A DNA stretch of 28,421 nucleotides. Source: Gloeophyllum trabeum ATCC 11539. Its lineage: Eukaryota > Basidiomycota > Agaricomycetes > Gloeophyllales > Gloeophyllaceae. Positions 18,765 to 28,421 of the stretch are shown here, one piece after another. Numbering within the stretch: position 1 is the stretch's first letter; each line of letters opens with the position of its first letter. The translations under genes and the position numbers were made by a program. The notes under the pieces are model-generated. The model saw only the letters and a list, made by a program, of their open reading frames with translations, did not search any database and was not told where the DNA came from. Location: NCBI RefSeq assembly GCF_000344685.1, contig NW_006920410.1, positions 4,056,874 to 4,085,294 on the forward strand, in the 5' to 3' direction.

Positions 18765-19459
18765 ATGCTGCAGGAACTCTCGCATATGGACCGCATCACG
18801 CAGCTTCAAGATGAGATCCAGCAAGTGCGTCGCCGCGTGTTCCAGTCTTTCTTTCTCTCGTCTGACCGATGTGGACGTGTCGTAGCTATTGACGATCATG
18901 TCGAGCAGTATCGCGTACCTTACCACGCGCGTCAACTTTGCGCAGGTTAGCGAGGACATCCCCGTCACGAAGCAGCGAAACCCGGACAAGTATGACCCGC
19001 CGGAGGTGCTCGAAGGTGCGTTCGGTATCCGGGCCGCGAATGGGAATCTAAGGTGTCCGATAGCGAACAAGAAGGAACTGGTCACGGATTTTATTGTCAA
19101 GGCAAAACAGATCGAATACCTCATCCAATCATTGCCAGAACCAGAGCCGGAGGAAGAGCAGGTTCGTCCTCGCTAAATTAGACTGAGTACATTATACCCG
19201 TGTTCGGTAATTCTGAAATCACATACTGGCTAATAGGCGAAACGCCTGCAAGTCCTCGAAGACGAAATGACGCAGGCGAACACGGAGTACCTCCGCGCGG
19301 TGGCCCGGGCGAGTGCGTCTCCTTTTCCTCCGTTCGCGTCGCCCTCTGCTTCGGCGCACCGCTGACATCCGGCCGTTAGAGGATCTGCATAGACAAATAT
19401 CGGATGTCCTCAAGGCTATGCTCGACGACGTGGATGGTCCGCAGGAGCCGCCGGGATGA
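18765..19459 (+). CDS. MED21: Mediator complex subunit 21
   Basis: Small coiled-coil subunit of the Mediator middle module (Srb7 in yeast), paired with MED7 and needed for RNA polymerase II transcription. Exons 18765-18824, 18886-19015, 19064-19161, 19237-19312 and 19380-19459 join in frame to 147 residues, the usual size. Seen: MDRITQLQDEIQQL, IMSSSIAYLTTRVNF, DIPVTKQRNPDKYDPP, KKELVTDFIVKAKQIEYLI, SLPEPEPEEEQ, then a heptad-like helix ending RAKDLHRQISDVLKAML. These are the family's hallmarks in order. ATG 18765 is chosen (MLQELSHMDRIT); the in-frame ATG 18786 (MDRIT) would also make a normal MED21. Divergent from RTF2. Confidence 0.93.
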
Positions 19460-20062
19460 TGCGGTATACGGTTGGACATGACCGCCTCTGCAAGGCTACC
19501 TATTCTGTGCCATGCAAGCGCCGCGAGCGAAGTACCTTCGTGGTGTGCGCTCTGGAGATCCGACTGCGTGAAGGCTACCAGCCGGCGTCTCGGGCACGCG
19601 ATCGTGCAACGAGTGACATGTCTTCGTGTCTAATACACCCTATTTTTGATAAAAAGACGTGTCCCGACCAAGCTGAGAACAGAGATAGGTATTATCGAGT
19701 GCGTAATCCCACTGAACGATGTGAAGGTTGCGCAGTCAAGGTTGGTCGGAAGCACTAACAGCCCTGAAGGATTCTATCCCGAGCCCAAGCATCCTCATTC
19801 TTAACACAGTGTACTCAGAGAGAAGTGGGGGACAGTGCGACTACGCCCCTTATTCGACTATCCCAGCAAATATTACATACGAGAATGCAGCTCGGAGAAC
19901 AAAACCGTTTACAAACGCTTTTTAAGCAATTTTTAAGTAAATCAAGTCGAACCATTTGGTTCCCACGCCCGGCGTACTGTGTTCGTATTCATAAGCTTAT
20001 TATACATTGGCACTGGTACTGTAGGTGGGCTTTGATGTGGCTCTGCGTACGTTGCTAGCATA
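19460..20062. other. Intergenic; no gene recognised
   Basis: About 600 bp downstream of MED21. Frames on both strands are short and without motif. The last 150 bp before 20063 probably include the promoter of the next gene. No repeat borders were found. Confidence 0.45.
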
Positions 20063-21378
20063 ATGAGGCGTATCCCAGTGATTGTGCCCTTCGCGAAAGT
20101 AAGTGTGCCCCCATCTAGATCACTATGCCTCAGTATAGAGGTTCTGAATCATGACTTCAATTTCTTCAGCGATACTTCAGCACGACGTCTCCGAAGACTC
20201 TTGGATGCAGACTCAAGATGACTGGCATCTCACCGCACCTAGGCCATTTGGTTCGGACCACCTCTACTGTGACTGCGAGACCGCCGCCCTCGCCGATAGC
20301 GTTAGGCACGATATGGTCCTCTTGCTTCAAACGTACACTAAGCAACGACACGACTCGTCACAGTGACGCCCCGGCCATTACGACTCCAGGATGCCCGTCT
20401 TATGCCGGGAAAGGGCTCAATCTAAGGACGCTGGACCCGTCGCGACTTTCCTCCGCGGACTACATTGACATAAGTGGGAAACACAGTATACTCACCAGGA
20501 TTTGGGCGAACCCCTTGCCACCGTTTGACAAAAAACATTCAATAGAGTACTTGGTCACACGCAGGCCAGAGGATCCTCCTACATTTCCCGCTGGTACGAG
20601 AGGGTTCTTATACTGGTATAAAGAAGCAGATGCGCCTCCGTTAGCTGCTGACGTTCGTTTCCGTCTCGTCAAGTCACCACACGTCCGAGACTTCTCCAGT
20701 GGGGATGACCTCCGTCAGCCAGACGGCAACGTCTGGAGGATATCAATGTTCCGCATTGCCCGCTACGAGCGCTACTCGACTCTACGAACACTGTTATTAT
20801 CCGAAAGACTCATTACTCAAGATATGTTAGACTTAGCCGCTCAGGCCTCCGGTTCGAATGGTCGCAGGGTTGCGAGACCAAGATCTTCCAGTCAGCTCGT
20901 CTGGAAATTTGGTCAGCCTTTTCCGGTGCGCCTCAGGAAAGATGCCAAGATCGTGCTGTGGATCGTGGGCAGGTCTGCGGTCCGTCGTTTTAGACTGCAA
21001 CATATAGATGTGCAGGAGCAAATACAGGATGTGGATGAAGGTAGTCCTTTCATGACAAATCCCAGAGACACGCTCACCTATTTTTCGTCAGGAAAATGCT
21101 TTGTCCAATTCGAACGCTCCGCCCTCCCTCCGCACGAGGGCACTCGTACCGTGGTCCTCCGAGTCGTCAAAACATGCGAGTCGACTCTGTCATCTGTCAC
21201 AGTTCCTCAGCCGCAGGAGGGCGAGCTAGTTTATACGCGGAACAGACAAAAAATCCGGGTGCCTTGGTCGGTGAATGTTGACGAAATCAAGGGCAAGAAC
21301 CAGCAGTATCCTACCCGCATGGCTTTGAAGTTACTCTTTGAGAACGAGCAAATTCCCCCCACAGGAGTTGGCCCGTGA
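20063..21378 (+). CDS. Uncharacterised protein with mitochondrial-type leader
   Basis: Function not recognised. A 36-nt first exon (20063-20098, MRRIPVIVPFAK) is followed by a 71-nt intron with strong sites (GTAAGT ... TTCTTCAG) and a long second exon 20170-21378, giving 414 residues. The junction reads PFAKRYFSTTSPKTLG. Arg-rich residues followed by R-Y-F-S-T-T are typical of a mitochondrial presequence and support this start over the internal ATG at 20218. The mature part has no membrane segment or obvious catalytic motif. It contains GFLYWYKEADAPPLAADVRF, NVWRISMFRIARYERYSTL and a C-terminal half rich in Arg and Val (RTVVLRVVKTCE). I have a vague memory of similar basidiomycete-only hypothetical proteins, nothing more specific. 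No neighbour hints at a pathway. Confidence 0.75.
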
Positions 21379-24300
21379 GCCATCGATCCCTCGCCCGATG
21401 TATACCAATGACACGTTAGACCTGTGGCTTGTCTTACTTGCGTCTTCATTGAATCCACTCACTCTGCTCTCCACTCGTCGCTCCATTATCCCTGCTCCCC
21501 GAACTGCCAGGATATCCGTGGGATTGCCCCTCTTTCTCCACCGCCTCCGTTAATAGACATCGGAATCCACATCAACTTCTGCCTACTGGCGTCCTCGGTT
21601 GTCTTCACGGTCCATCAGTGTAGACAAGCTGTATTCCTTCAAACACCGTAGATCTGGAGCGAATAACTGATGTAGCGCGCAGGGTACCATGTGTCATATG
21701 TCCGGTTTCTGGCGCATTTGGTATATAGTCGCGATATAACGACACAGTAAACCGGGCGCACCGGGTGCTTCTTCTTGATAATTAACGAATCTGCTGCTCA
21801 TCACTCCACATTAGCTCTGTTATAAAAGTGCGAGTGGAGAGCGGCGCACCCTGAGTATTCGGAGAACAAGATGTCACTCCAGATTCAACGTATTGCTCAT
21901 CTCCCTCAAACAGATATGTTATGGTCATGCGATGGCATTAAGTGGCTCCAGTACGCAGGTGGCAGCACGTAGTACTTCCTCTTGAGTTCCCACGGTGGCG
22001 ATTGGACTCGGATATACCGCCGTTGCAAGTGTAGTTTCCGGGATCCAGAGGTCATCACGATTTGGTTGCGAGCGGCTCATCTCGCCTCTTGATCCTCCTA
22101 AGGTCCTGGTGCCGTTGCCGCCAGTGATCGTAGATCGCATACCGTTCTGCCCGAAGCGGTGTCCAAGTACCCGATGGCCCATGAGAGCCGTTTCCTGGAT
22201 ATTGACACGTGAGTTCTAGAGACGAAGCAAATGGTTAGGAACTACAGCGTAGCAGTAGTAAGGGCATCGTAGCCGTGCCGAATGAAGCAACTCCCGTCAG
22301 CAAGGATATGCCAGCGAATTCCTGGCGATGGGTCGGAATGACCGTTGGCAGCGTGCAAGGCAGCGCGAGACTAGACGTTACCTGACGTCTAAATCAGTGA
22401 GTCATCCCACTGGAATAGATCACCTCCTCTGGATGATACTCACCACTCATGGGGAAGAGGTACCTCCACTGAAATGTGGATCCCGTACAAGGTGAGCGTG
22501 AAAATACTGACGTGCGGACTACCCGCACCGTCCTTGAAGCCCCCTGTGCGTTGGTAGTCGGGTCTCCCCATCTTTCGGCCGTGTTCATCCTAGCGATTGC
22601 TTCATGGGATTTATGTTGTGCTTTCAAGTTGCAGATCGGGAGGTCTCGGCCCCGCGGACGCGTGCTTCAAGGAGACCTAACTGGGCTGGAAATGTCTTAT
22701 CCGATATATACCCGCAGCAGTGTACATGTCCTTGAGGACGACGTATGTCATCTCTAGATATTGGTAAGTTTATAGGTGCGTTTACTACTTCGATGGACGT
22801 ACGTTGATGAGTCCCATAACACCAGCATCCGCTGCGACGCCTATGGCTCCTGAATAGCGGGGACACTCATCTTCGATTCGGCACTCCACAGCGTGTATAC
22901 GGCGAATTACCTTTACAAAATACTAGCGGCACTGTCACGACAGCAGTACCCCCCACTGGTGACCTATTTCGCTCGGACTATACTGAGTAGTCATCTCCGG
23001 CATGTCTGAGAAGTGGAAAGGTCTCGATGACGGAGGAGATGGGCGAGAACAGAGGTGTGATTTTTTATTCCAGATTCCTTACACACCGACAACGATCGTG
23101 AGCCTGCTCTCTCTTCTCTACCTAGATACGTCCGCTTATCCCAATCCAACGCATTAATCCGCCCACAGAGGTGCTTGCGGCCCCTCGTTTTCATTCAGAA
23201 AGCCACTGACTGTATACATCCCGTTCCAAGTGTAGACTGGCAGGCAGGTGGATAAGCAGAAATAGTTAAGGGCGCCGGCGTGGCGCGAATGCGCCAACCA
23301 CGACTCTGCGAGGTCCACTACGACGTCGGGGGTGCTGGGAGGTCGTCGGACGGAGTAAGGAAACTTTGGATCAGACAGGTCCCATGCCCATGCCCATGCC
23401 TGTCAGGTAAAGCGAGCAAGGTTATCGGAAAGAAGACCCTGTGGTCTATTGGAGGCGTGCACGAGGCTCTAATACAAATTCGCATACCGATGATAATACG
23501 CGGCGGGCAGCCATTGGGCTAGTGAAATTTATTTTCCTTTGGCGCTGTAAAGACTTTTCGGACGGATACAAAGTATGTGACCCTACGAGGATGCTGCTGG
23601 GGCCTGCCTCGAAATTCAGTTCTTACGTTTGAATGGACGAGGCACAGAGCGAGAACATTAGAGGCGACTCTTAATGAAATTCGTGAGTGGCGGTCAAAGG
23701 GGTGGCTTAAGTTCAACTACAAGCACTCTTCCTTACTCCAACCTGTGCTGAGGTTCCAACCTTACGTCGTATTATCCAAGAACGTGACCCGTATCTCGCT
23801 CCCCTATTTGTAGTACTGATGTCAGCGTCCTGGCAGCAGTGATGAATTCTCTTGCCCGGCGGGCGGGTGCCACAGCTACAGCGGATATTACGCAAAATGG
23901 AGTCAGAGGTACCGTTTCGTATACAGTACGTGCGGGGCTCCAATTTTGTTGCCTGGCATTGCATAGGCGTTGTGGCTACCGGTGGGGCCGAGCACGGGTG
24001 GAGCAAGTAACTTCTGCGCTCCACTTGCCCCACCCAAGCTGTGCACGCTTCGCGCGATTACACTGTCAGACAGGTCAATCAGGTTGGTCAGAGCGTCGGA
24101 CGCCATCAGAAACGTGAGCGCGGTCGGGATTTCTGAAGAGTGGCAGTCTGGCAACATATCCTGATTCGTCCGTCACGGGCCGATTTCTCGCCGGCGATTG
24201 GCTGGCGCGGGGCAACGGTGACGTTCGCACTTCCAAGTATGTTAGCCGACCCATAAGTTGCCAGAGTAATCGAGGAATCTCGATGCGAATCCCGGAGATC

Positions 24301-24556
24301 CGTGTCCAGTCGGCGTTCTCAGTATTTACAGCTGTTACCGACTCCGTGAGTCCTGTTGTCCTTCGCCTTGCCCCAGCGCGTGTCGGGTAGCCTGGACAGC
24401 GCTTGCTGCTTCGACCGGTACTCTCCACAGAGCACTCCAAGTCTATTATTATTGCACTCGCTACCACACCCGTCGAGCTTAATCTTGTTGGTCTGATCCT
24501 TTGACCTCTCGACCTAAAGTCCCTCTTATCGAGGTCCAGAACCTCAGGGCCATCCC
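21379..24556. other. 3.2-kb region without a resolvable gene
   Basis: The largest unexplained stretch. A TATA box (TATAAAA, 21821-21827) lies 43 bp before an ATG at 21871 (MSLQIQRIAHLPQTD). A GTACGC donor at 21951 could join in frame to 22030-22219, but the result matches nothing I know. On the minus strand, 21925-22215 is open with a good acceptor (CTCTAG). A stretch near 22790-22920 reads ECRIEDECPRYSGAIGVAAD before a GTACGT donor. A frame of about 160 nt around 22461-22595 ends at a GTGAGT donor. I could not chain these into one gene, and competing frames on both strands look similarly plausible. It may be an intron-rich unknown gene or decayed sequence. Confidence 0.4.
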
Positions 24557-26447
24557 ATGCCTCTAACAAATTTGAATGCTTTGAAAGCCGCCTCACCGAA
24601 CGTCGTCCATGCACAGGGGCGAGATGTGGCAGCCTGTAGTTATTGTGATCGCTCAAGTCACTCGGACGAAAGCGCCTGGGACGAGAGCCATACCAGCTTC
24701 ACGACGGGCTTGACAGCCATCCAATTGTCATGTCAGGTACGTAGCTAAACGCCATACTCGCGATATCGCCTGAATATTGTGTGCTAGGTATACGAGAGGA
24801 TGCTACTCAGAGGGTGGAGGAGATCAGGCATGTACTGCTACAAGCCAGATCTTAGGCGGTCCTGCTGTCCACAGTACCCAATAAGGCAAGCTCCACAACG
24901 GCGCAGATGGAGTATCGACTTCGCTCATTTTATTTCATCAGGCTGGATGCACTGAATTTCAAACCCTCAAGAAGCCAGAGGAAGGTGATCTACCGGTACG
25001 TACACCCTCATATACCTTTTGGTAGTCGTGTAACTAACTGCTTCTAGATGGAGTCGATTTATCATGTACGGAAACGTCCCGGAGTCCGACAGGATGCTCT
25101 CTGAAGATGAGTTAGTACACCCGCTCGCCACAAGCTCGTGCGTCCTCACAAATACGATGTAGAAGCCAGGAAGCAGCCACTGTGCCTGGGTGCCTCGCAC
25201 CAACGCTACATGCCCTCGAGCACCGACCAAACCGGCCGCGAAAGGCGCACAAGTTCGAGGTAACGCTCGATCCTCCCCCCTACCGCCACACGCATCTGCC
25301 TAACCCATTGTTTGCCCACAGGTCTTCCTCGAATCCCCAAGCTACACCGCCGAGAAATACCAGCTCTACGAAGCCTACCAGGCCCAAGTGCACGGCGACA
25401 CCCTCAACCTGCCCTACCTCTTCTACCGCTTCCTGGTCGAGTCCCCCCTGCTCGTAGGTAATCCCCTCTCTGCACAGGATCACAGCGAACCCACACCCCC
25501 GGCCTCGAGCCAGACCGCGGCGATCCCATACCCCGCGCCCGCGCCTGCGCACCTCCCGCGGCAGTACGGGTCATACCACCAGCTGTACCGCCTCGACGGC
25601 AGGCTGATCGGGATGAGCGTGCTCGATATCCTGCCCGGCTCCGTGTCGAGTGTGTACTTCGTGTATGACCGCCGGTGGGTCAAGTACTCGCTCGGGAAGG
25701 TGAGTGTGCTGTTCTGCGGGCTGCGGCCTTCGATAGCGGCTTGACGACTCTGCGGGTACAGCTCAGCATAATGTACGAGGCTGCCCTGGTCCAGGAGATG
25801 CACCAGGCGGGCCTCCCGAATATGGAACACCTGCACCTAGGTTTGTTTAGATCAATCAACCTATTCCCCAGTGCCGCTTACAACAGGACGCTGTTTCGGT
25901 CGGAAGGCTTCTACATCCATTCGAACCCCAAAATGAAGTACAAAGGCGAGTACAGCCCCACATATCTGCTGGACCCAGTGAGTACCTGTCGTCCTCGACC
26001 AAGTTCTGCACCTGATGTCGTACTCAGGAGGAGCTCAGTTGGCATCCCGTACCTGAATGTTTGCCCCTTCTAGAGCAATACCGGTACGCCTGCTTTTCAC
26101 ATCCAGAACACTCTTTAGCAGGGCCGGACGACCCGGGGGAACGTAAGAACAAACTCGACACATAGACGATAGTGACTCATAACGCGTCTCAACAGTACCC
26201 ATTTCCACGCCCTCAGACGAAAGTCTGGAGGAAATTCGATTCGCGAAACTAACAGACGGCGAGGCAGAAGTCATACCCATCAAAGTATGCAATACCATCG
26301 TCTGAATGGTCGCACCTTACTAACCACTGCAACCCGATATTCAAGAGCTCAGAGGCCTGGGCAGATGCGATATTCCTAAGACCAACCTTCGCTGCCACGA
26401 TACAAGACTTAGGCGTCGAGTTAGCCAAGGAGCTGGTCTTCCATTAG
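24557..26447 (+). CDS. ATE1: Arginyl-tRNA--protein transferase (N-end rule)
   Basis: Transfers arginine from Arg-tRNA to N-terminal Asp, Glu or oxidised Cys, marking proteins for the Arg/N-degron pathway; cytosolic and nuclear. Eleven exons: 24557-24736, 24788-24885, 24942-24995, 25048-25110, 25163-25259, 25322-25699, 25762-25840, 25907-25977, 26028-26142, 26196-26284 and 26346-26447. They give 441 residues. Seen: ACSYCDRSS and RSCCPQYPIR, the N-terminal cysteine motifs; GWRRSGMYCYKPDL; RLDALNFKPSRSQRK; RPRKAHKFE with VFLESPSYTAEKYQLY; YHQLYRLDGRLIGMSVLDIL; SSVYFVYD; and GFYIHSNPKMKYKGEYSP, the acetyltransferase-like core. Intron 2 begins GC (AG|GCAAG) instead of GT, the known minor GC-AG class. 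A Pro/Ala-rich insert (PYPAPAPAHLPRQY) lies mid-protein. Shorter than mammalian ATE1 but complete. Confidence 0.92.
24886..24941 (+). other. ATE1: GC-AG intron of ATE1
   Basis: A 56-nt intron, donor AG|GCAAGC, acceptor CATCAG. Joining 24885 to 24942 turns CCPQYPI into CCPQYPIRLDALNF, the family consensus. No GT donor in range keeps the frame. GC donors with an AAG context are a recognised minority in eukaryotes. Confidence 0.8.
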
Positions 26448-27083
26448 TCGGTAAGGTGCGTGCAATCCTCGAACCAGCTCTTGTCATCTTTAAAGGTACA
26501 CCAGCCGGCAAAGATCAGCGAAGGACACTCAACGCTGGGGCGCGCAGCCGAGAGGGTCAGGACACTCTTGGTGCTCGCGTCGGTTTGATTGGAGTCGAGG
26601 AAGCGGCTCTTCGTCTGTACAACGCCACATATACGCTACGCGCTGGAGAGGAGCACCGTGACCTGGCCCGTCAGGAGAAGGCGACCATTATGGACGTCAA
26701 TGGAAGGTCGGGACGATGGATTTACACGGGCATCTGAACGAGAGGGGTTTTGAGGGCGCACTTGCGGCGTAGTGATGGGCATTAGGGTCTTTGATGTATA
26801 AAGTACAAATGAAATAATACGGGGATCTGAATTGTGATAGAGCGGGAGTCCGCGTATGTCGATGTCAGTCGTGAATATGTTCACAGTGTGGTGGTGACGT
26901 TCTATGAGGCTCAGCTGTATCGCCTCTACATGAGACATCGTTCATATCAAGTTCTTGCTTGCTCACATACCTTCCCTGGCGTTACGGAAGCCTCCTTATG
27001 TCAAAAACACGAACCACTCATCCCACCTTCCCTCTCCCCACCTTTCTCTCCCTCCCTGGGCGGACCTCGTCCCTCCCCCCTCC
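26448..27083. other. ATE1 3' flank; open frame of unknown meaning
   Basis: Contains a 94-codon frame (26456-26737, GTG-initiated in the plus frame, open further upstream) with an Arg/Ala-rich composition and no recognised family. It lacks an ATG at its start and is probably not a gene. 27000-27090 is a pyrimidine-rich plus strand that is likely the 3' UTR of the minus-strand gene at 27084-27326. Confidence 0.4.
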
Positions 27084-27326
27084 TCATGCAGGGAGAAGTA
27101 GATCGCCCCACGTACGGACAGCGAATATGCCAAACCCGAAGAGGCTCACGGCCGTCGCAATATTGATGTTTCCCGGCAACTTTTCTGGTGCGAAAATTTG
27201 CTCGCGCATGAAGCGCGAAAAAGCAGATTCGTCGGGGTCATGATGGGGTCGTCCGCCTATCCGTACTGCACCGTGAGGTGCCATGTATGCCGGGCCAGAT
27301 CCAGGAGGTGCAGAGCGGCGAGCCAT
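27084..27326 (-). CDS. Small single-helix protein, TOM6-like mitochondrial import subunit
   Basis: An uninterrupted 80-codon frame from ATG 27326 to TGA 27084-27086. The N-terminal half is Pro/Gly/Ala-rich (MARRSAPPGSGPAYMAPHGA) and polar. The C-terminal half is EKLPGNINIATAVSLFGFGI then FAVRTWGDLLLPA, a single hydrophobic helix followed by an acidic and LLLP ending. This layout (disordered N-terminus, one C-terminal tail anchor ending in LLxP) is that of fungal TOM6, a small subunit of the outer-membrane TOM complex. Sequence similarity among TOM6 proteins is weak, so the assignment rests on architecture and the C-terminal pattern; another tail-anchored protein is possible. That it is a real gene is likelier than its name. 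Confidence 0.6.
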   Translation of the reverse strand: MARRSAPPGSGPAYMAPHGAVRIGGRPHHDPDESAFSRFMREQIFAPEKLPGNINIATAVSLFGFGIFAVRTWGDLLLPA

Positions 27327-27462
27327 GGTGGTTATGTTTTACGGAGGTTGCGTTTTGTCCTTAAGTCAACAGGTGGCCATGGAAGCCGTCATTCGGGCGG
27401 TAAGTACCGAGCTATTTGCTCTTGTGTTGGATTGGTGGCTGATCTGAGAACAGAACAAAACA

Positions 27463-27854
27463 CAGTCGACTCTGTCTTAACCCATACCTGTCATAACCCA
27501 TAACCTGTAATAACCCATAGGCTTCCACCAACATGGTAGATAGTGAAAACCCATAAGTCTGCCGTATCCCATAACCCATAGCTTTTTGGAGGGTCATAAC
27601 CCATAAAACAACCTATATTGGGAAGGTACAGGTCTGCTTCCCACGAGAACCTGGACCATCTGGACCCTTAATTTTTGGTTCTTAACCCATACCAGACTCA
27701 AGATTCCGTATCTAAACGTTGTCATAAGCGACGTCCGGCCTATACCGGATAGGCTGTCTGTCACGCTTACTAGGTAGTCACACAGTGTCACACGTGTTGG
27801 TAACAATAACTTTTGGGTTCCACGACCCGTTATGGGTTAAGACAGAGTCGACTG
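27463..27854. mobile_element. MITE with perfect 24-bp inverted repeats and ACCCATA arrays
   Basis: Ends are exact reverse complements: CAGTCGACTCTGTCTTAACC plus CATA at 27463-27486 and its complement at 27831-27854. TA follows the right end; the left flank is CA, so the TA duplication, if Tc1/mariner-type, has one substitution. The interior repeats ACCCATA or TAACCCATA at least eight times, mostly in the left half (about 27480-27700). No coding frame of note. Ends beginning CAGT next to TA fit the pogo/Fot1 type. Confidence 0.75.
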
Positions 27855-28421
27855 TATATCTGACGTCGTAACATAGGAAGACCGATGCTTCCTCTCCGAC
27901 TTACAAGGGTGTCCCCAGGCCAGACAATGACTCCTTCATTCTGGATTACTCTCTACAATAAATGAATATGCGAAGGACGTCGCCTCAAACTGGATATCAA
28001 TCTACCGCGAACGAATGCAATCAATGTTTTTCTACGTTTCGCTTGCGTAGTTCTATCCACCGGTACGGTAGAAATGACTCTTCCCCCCATCCCAGATCAT
28101 GTTTAATTTAGGATGACTCAGAGTTTCTAGCACTACAGCTACCCAAGGTTGAACCGGCTACTCGAGAGTCAGGGTCCAGTTCGACCTTCGCAGGAAACCG
28201 CAATTTGGGATATCAGCAACGTCGTCCAAACTCTAGCGCGGCTCAGCGGGCAACCTTCTCAAGATCATTTCCAAACTTTGCACCGGCTTTTCCTAATTCT
28301 ATGTTCGACATTTAGGCCACTCGCTCCGCGTCCTCCCATCCCCCTAAGTGTACCAGGTTCTCTCCGTGGACTTGCTTCCCGAAAGCAGTGAACATCAAAG
28401 GTCTATTGGGCTGCTCTGGAC
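27855..28421. other. Right-hand end of window; no gene recognised
   Basis: A frame without ATG runs through 28113-28391 on the plus strand and could be a terminal exon (acceptor-like TTTCTAG just before 28131, stop TGA 28389-28391). Its translation has no recognisable motif, and an overlapping frame looks equally plausible. Nothing else seen. Confidence 0.35.

Noticed and set aside
24075..24656. 193-codon minus-strand open frame with an ATG
   Set aside because: Overlaps the start of ATE1 exon 1 in antisense and shows no motif; kept only as a possibility within the unresolved interval.
25456..25479. Possible intron in ATE1 (GTAGGT...CACAG)
   Set aside because: Only 24 nt long, and the reading frame is open straight through, so it was treated as coding sequence (an in-frame insert).
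1..28421. Biosynthetic cluster, CRISPR array or viral genes
   Set aside because: No terpene, polyketide or peptide synthase, no regularly spaced repeats and no viral hallmark genes were seen; the genes are unrelated housekeeping functions.

Overview
The window looks like a piece of an Agaricomycete (mushroom-type basidiomycete) nuclear genome, probably a polypore-like species. The gene bodies are GC-rich, broken by many 45-75 nt GT-AG introns, and encode conserved eukaryotic housekeeping proteins on both strands. I worked out exon structures by hand from reading-frame continuity, splice sites and remembered protein families. No database search was run.

Layout, left to right. (1) 1-917: intergenic, with a degenerate tRNA-His-like sequence followed by a T-run. 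(2) 918-2433 (+): branched-chain amino-acid aminotransferase, five exons. (3) 2864-3770 (+): a decayed serine carboxypeptidase (S10) pseudogene that has lost its catalytic-serine region. (4) 4101-5259 (+): a small secreted protein of unknown function, eight exons. (5) 5635-7288 (+): free-standing alanyl-tRNA editing protein (AARSD1/AlaX type). (6) 7555-9756 (-): an intact 11-exon secreted or vacuolar serine carboxypeptidase, the paralogue of the pseudogene in (3).

(7) 9.8-15.0 kb is a transposon-rich island. It holds an 816-bp block present twice without visible difference on either side of a 240-bp run of N. It also holds a 1,046-bp Mutator-like element (125-bp terminal inverted repeats, 9-bp target duplication) that carries the 5' part of an apparently captured gene, itself interrupted by a ~95-bp palindromic insertion. 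Next come a 936-bp element with ~42-bp inverted repeats, a TATA box and an orphan 5' splice site, and a 433-bp TA-flanked MITE.

(8) 15617-17355 (+): mitochondrial phosphatidylserine decarboxylase, convergent with (9) 17467-18428 (-) RTF2. RTF2 shares a 336-bp divergent promoter with (10) 18765-19459 (+) MED21. (11) 20063-21378 (+): an unrecognised 414-aa protein with a mitochondrial-type leader encoded across a tiny first exon. (12) 21.4-24.5 kb: about 3.2 kb with no gene I can resolve. (13) 24557-26447 (+): arginyl-tRNA-protein transferase ATE1, 11 exons, with one GC-AG intron. (14) 27084-27326 (-): an 80-aa single-helix protein resembling TOM6. (15) 27463-27854: a MITE with perfect 24-bp inverted repeats and many internal ACCCATA motifs.

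The genes do not form an obvious pathway or biosynthetic cluster. This is a housekeeping segment interrupted by a transposon island. The most notable items are the nested gene-carrying element in the island and the carboxypeptidase gene/pseudogene pair.
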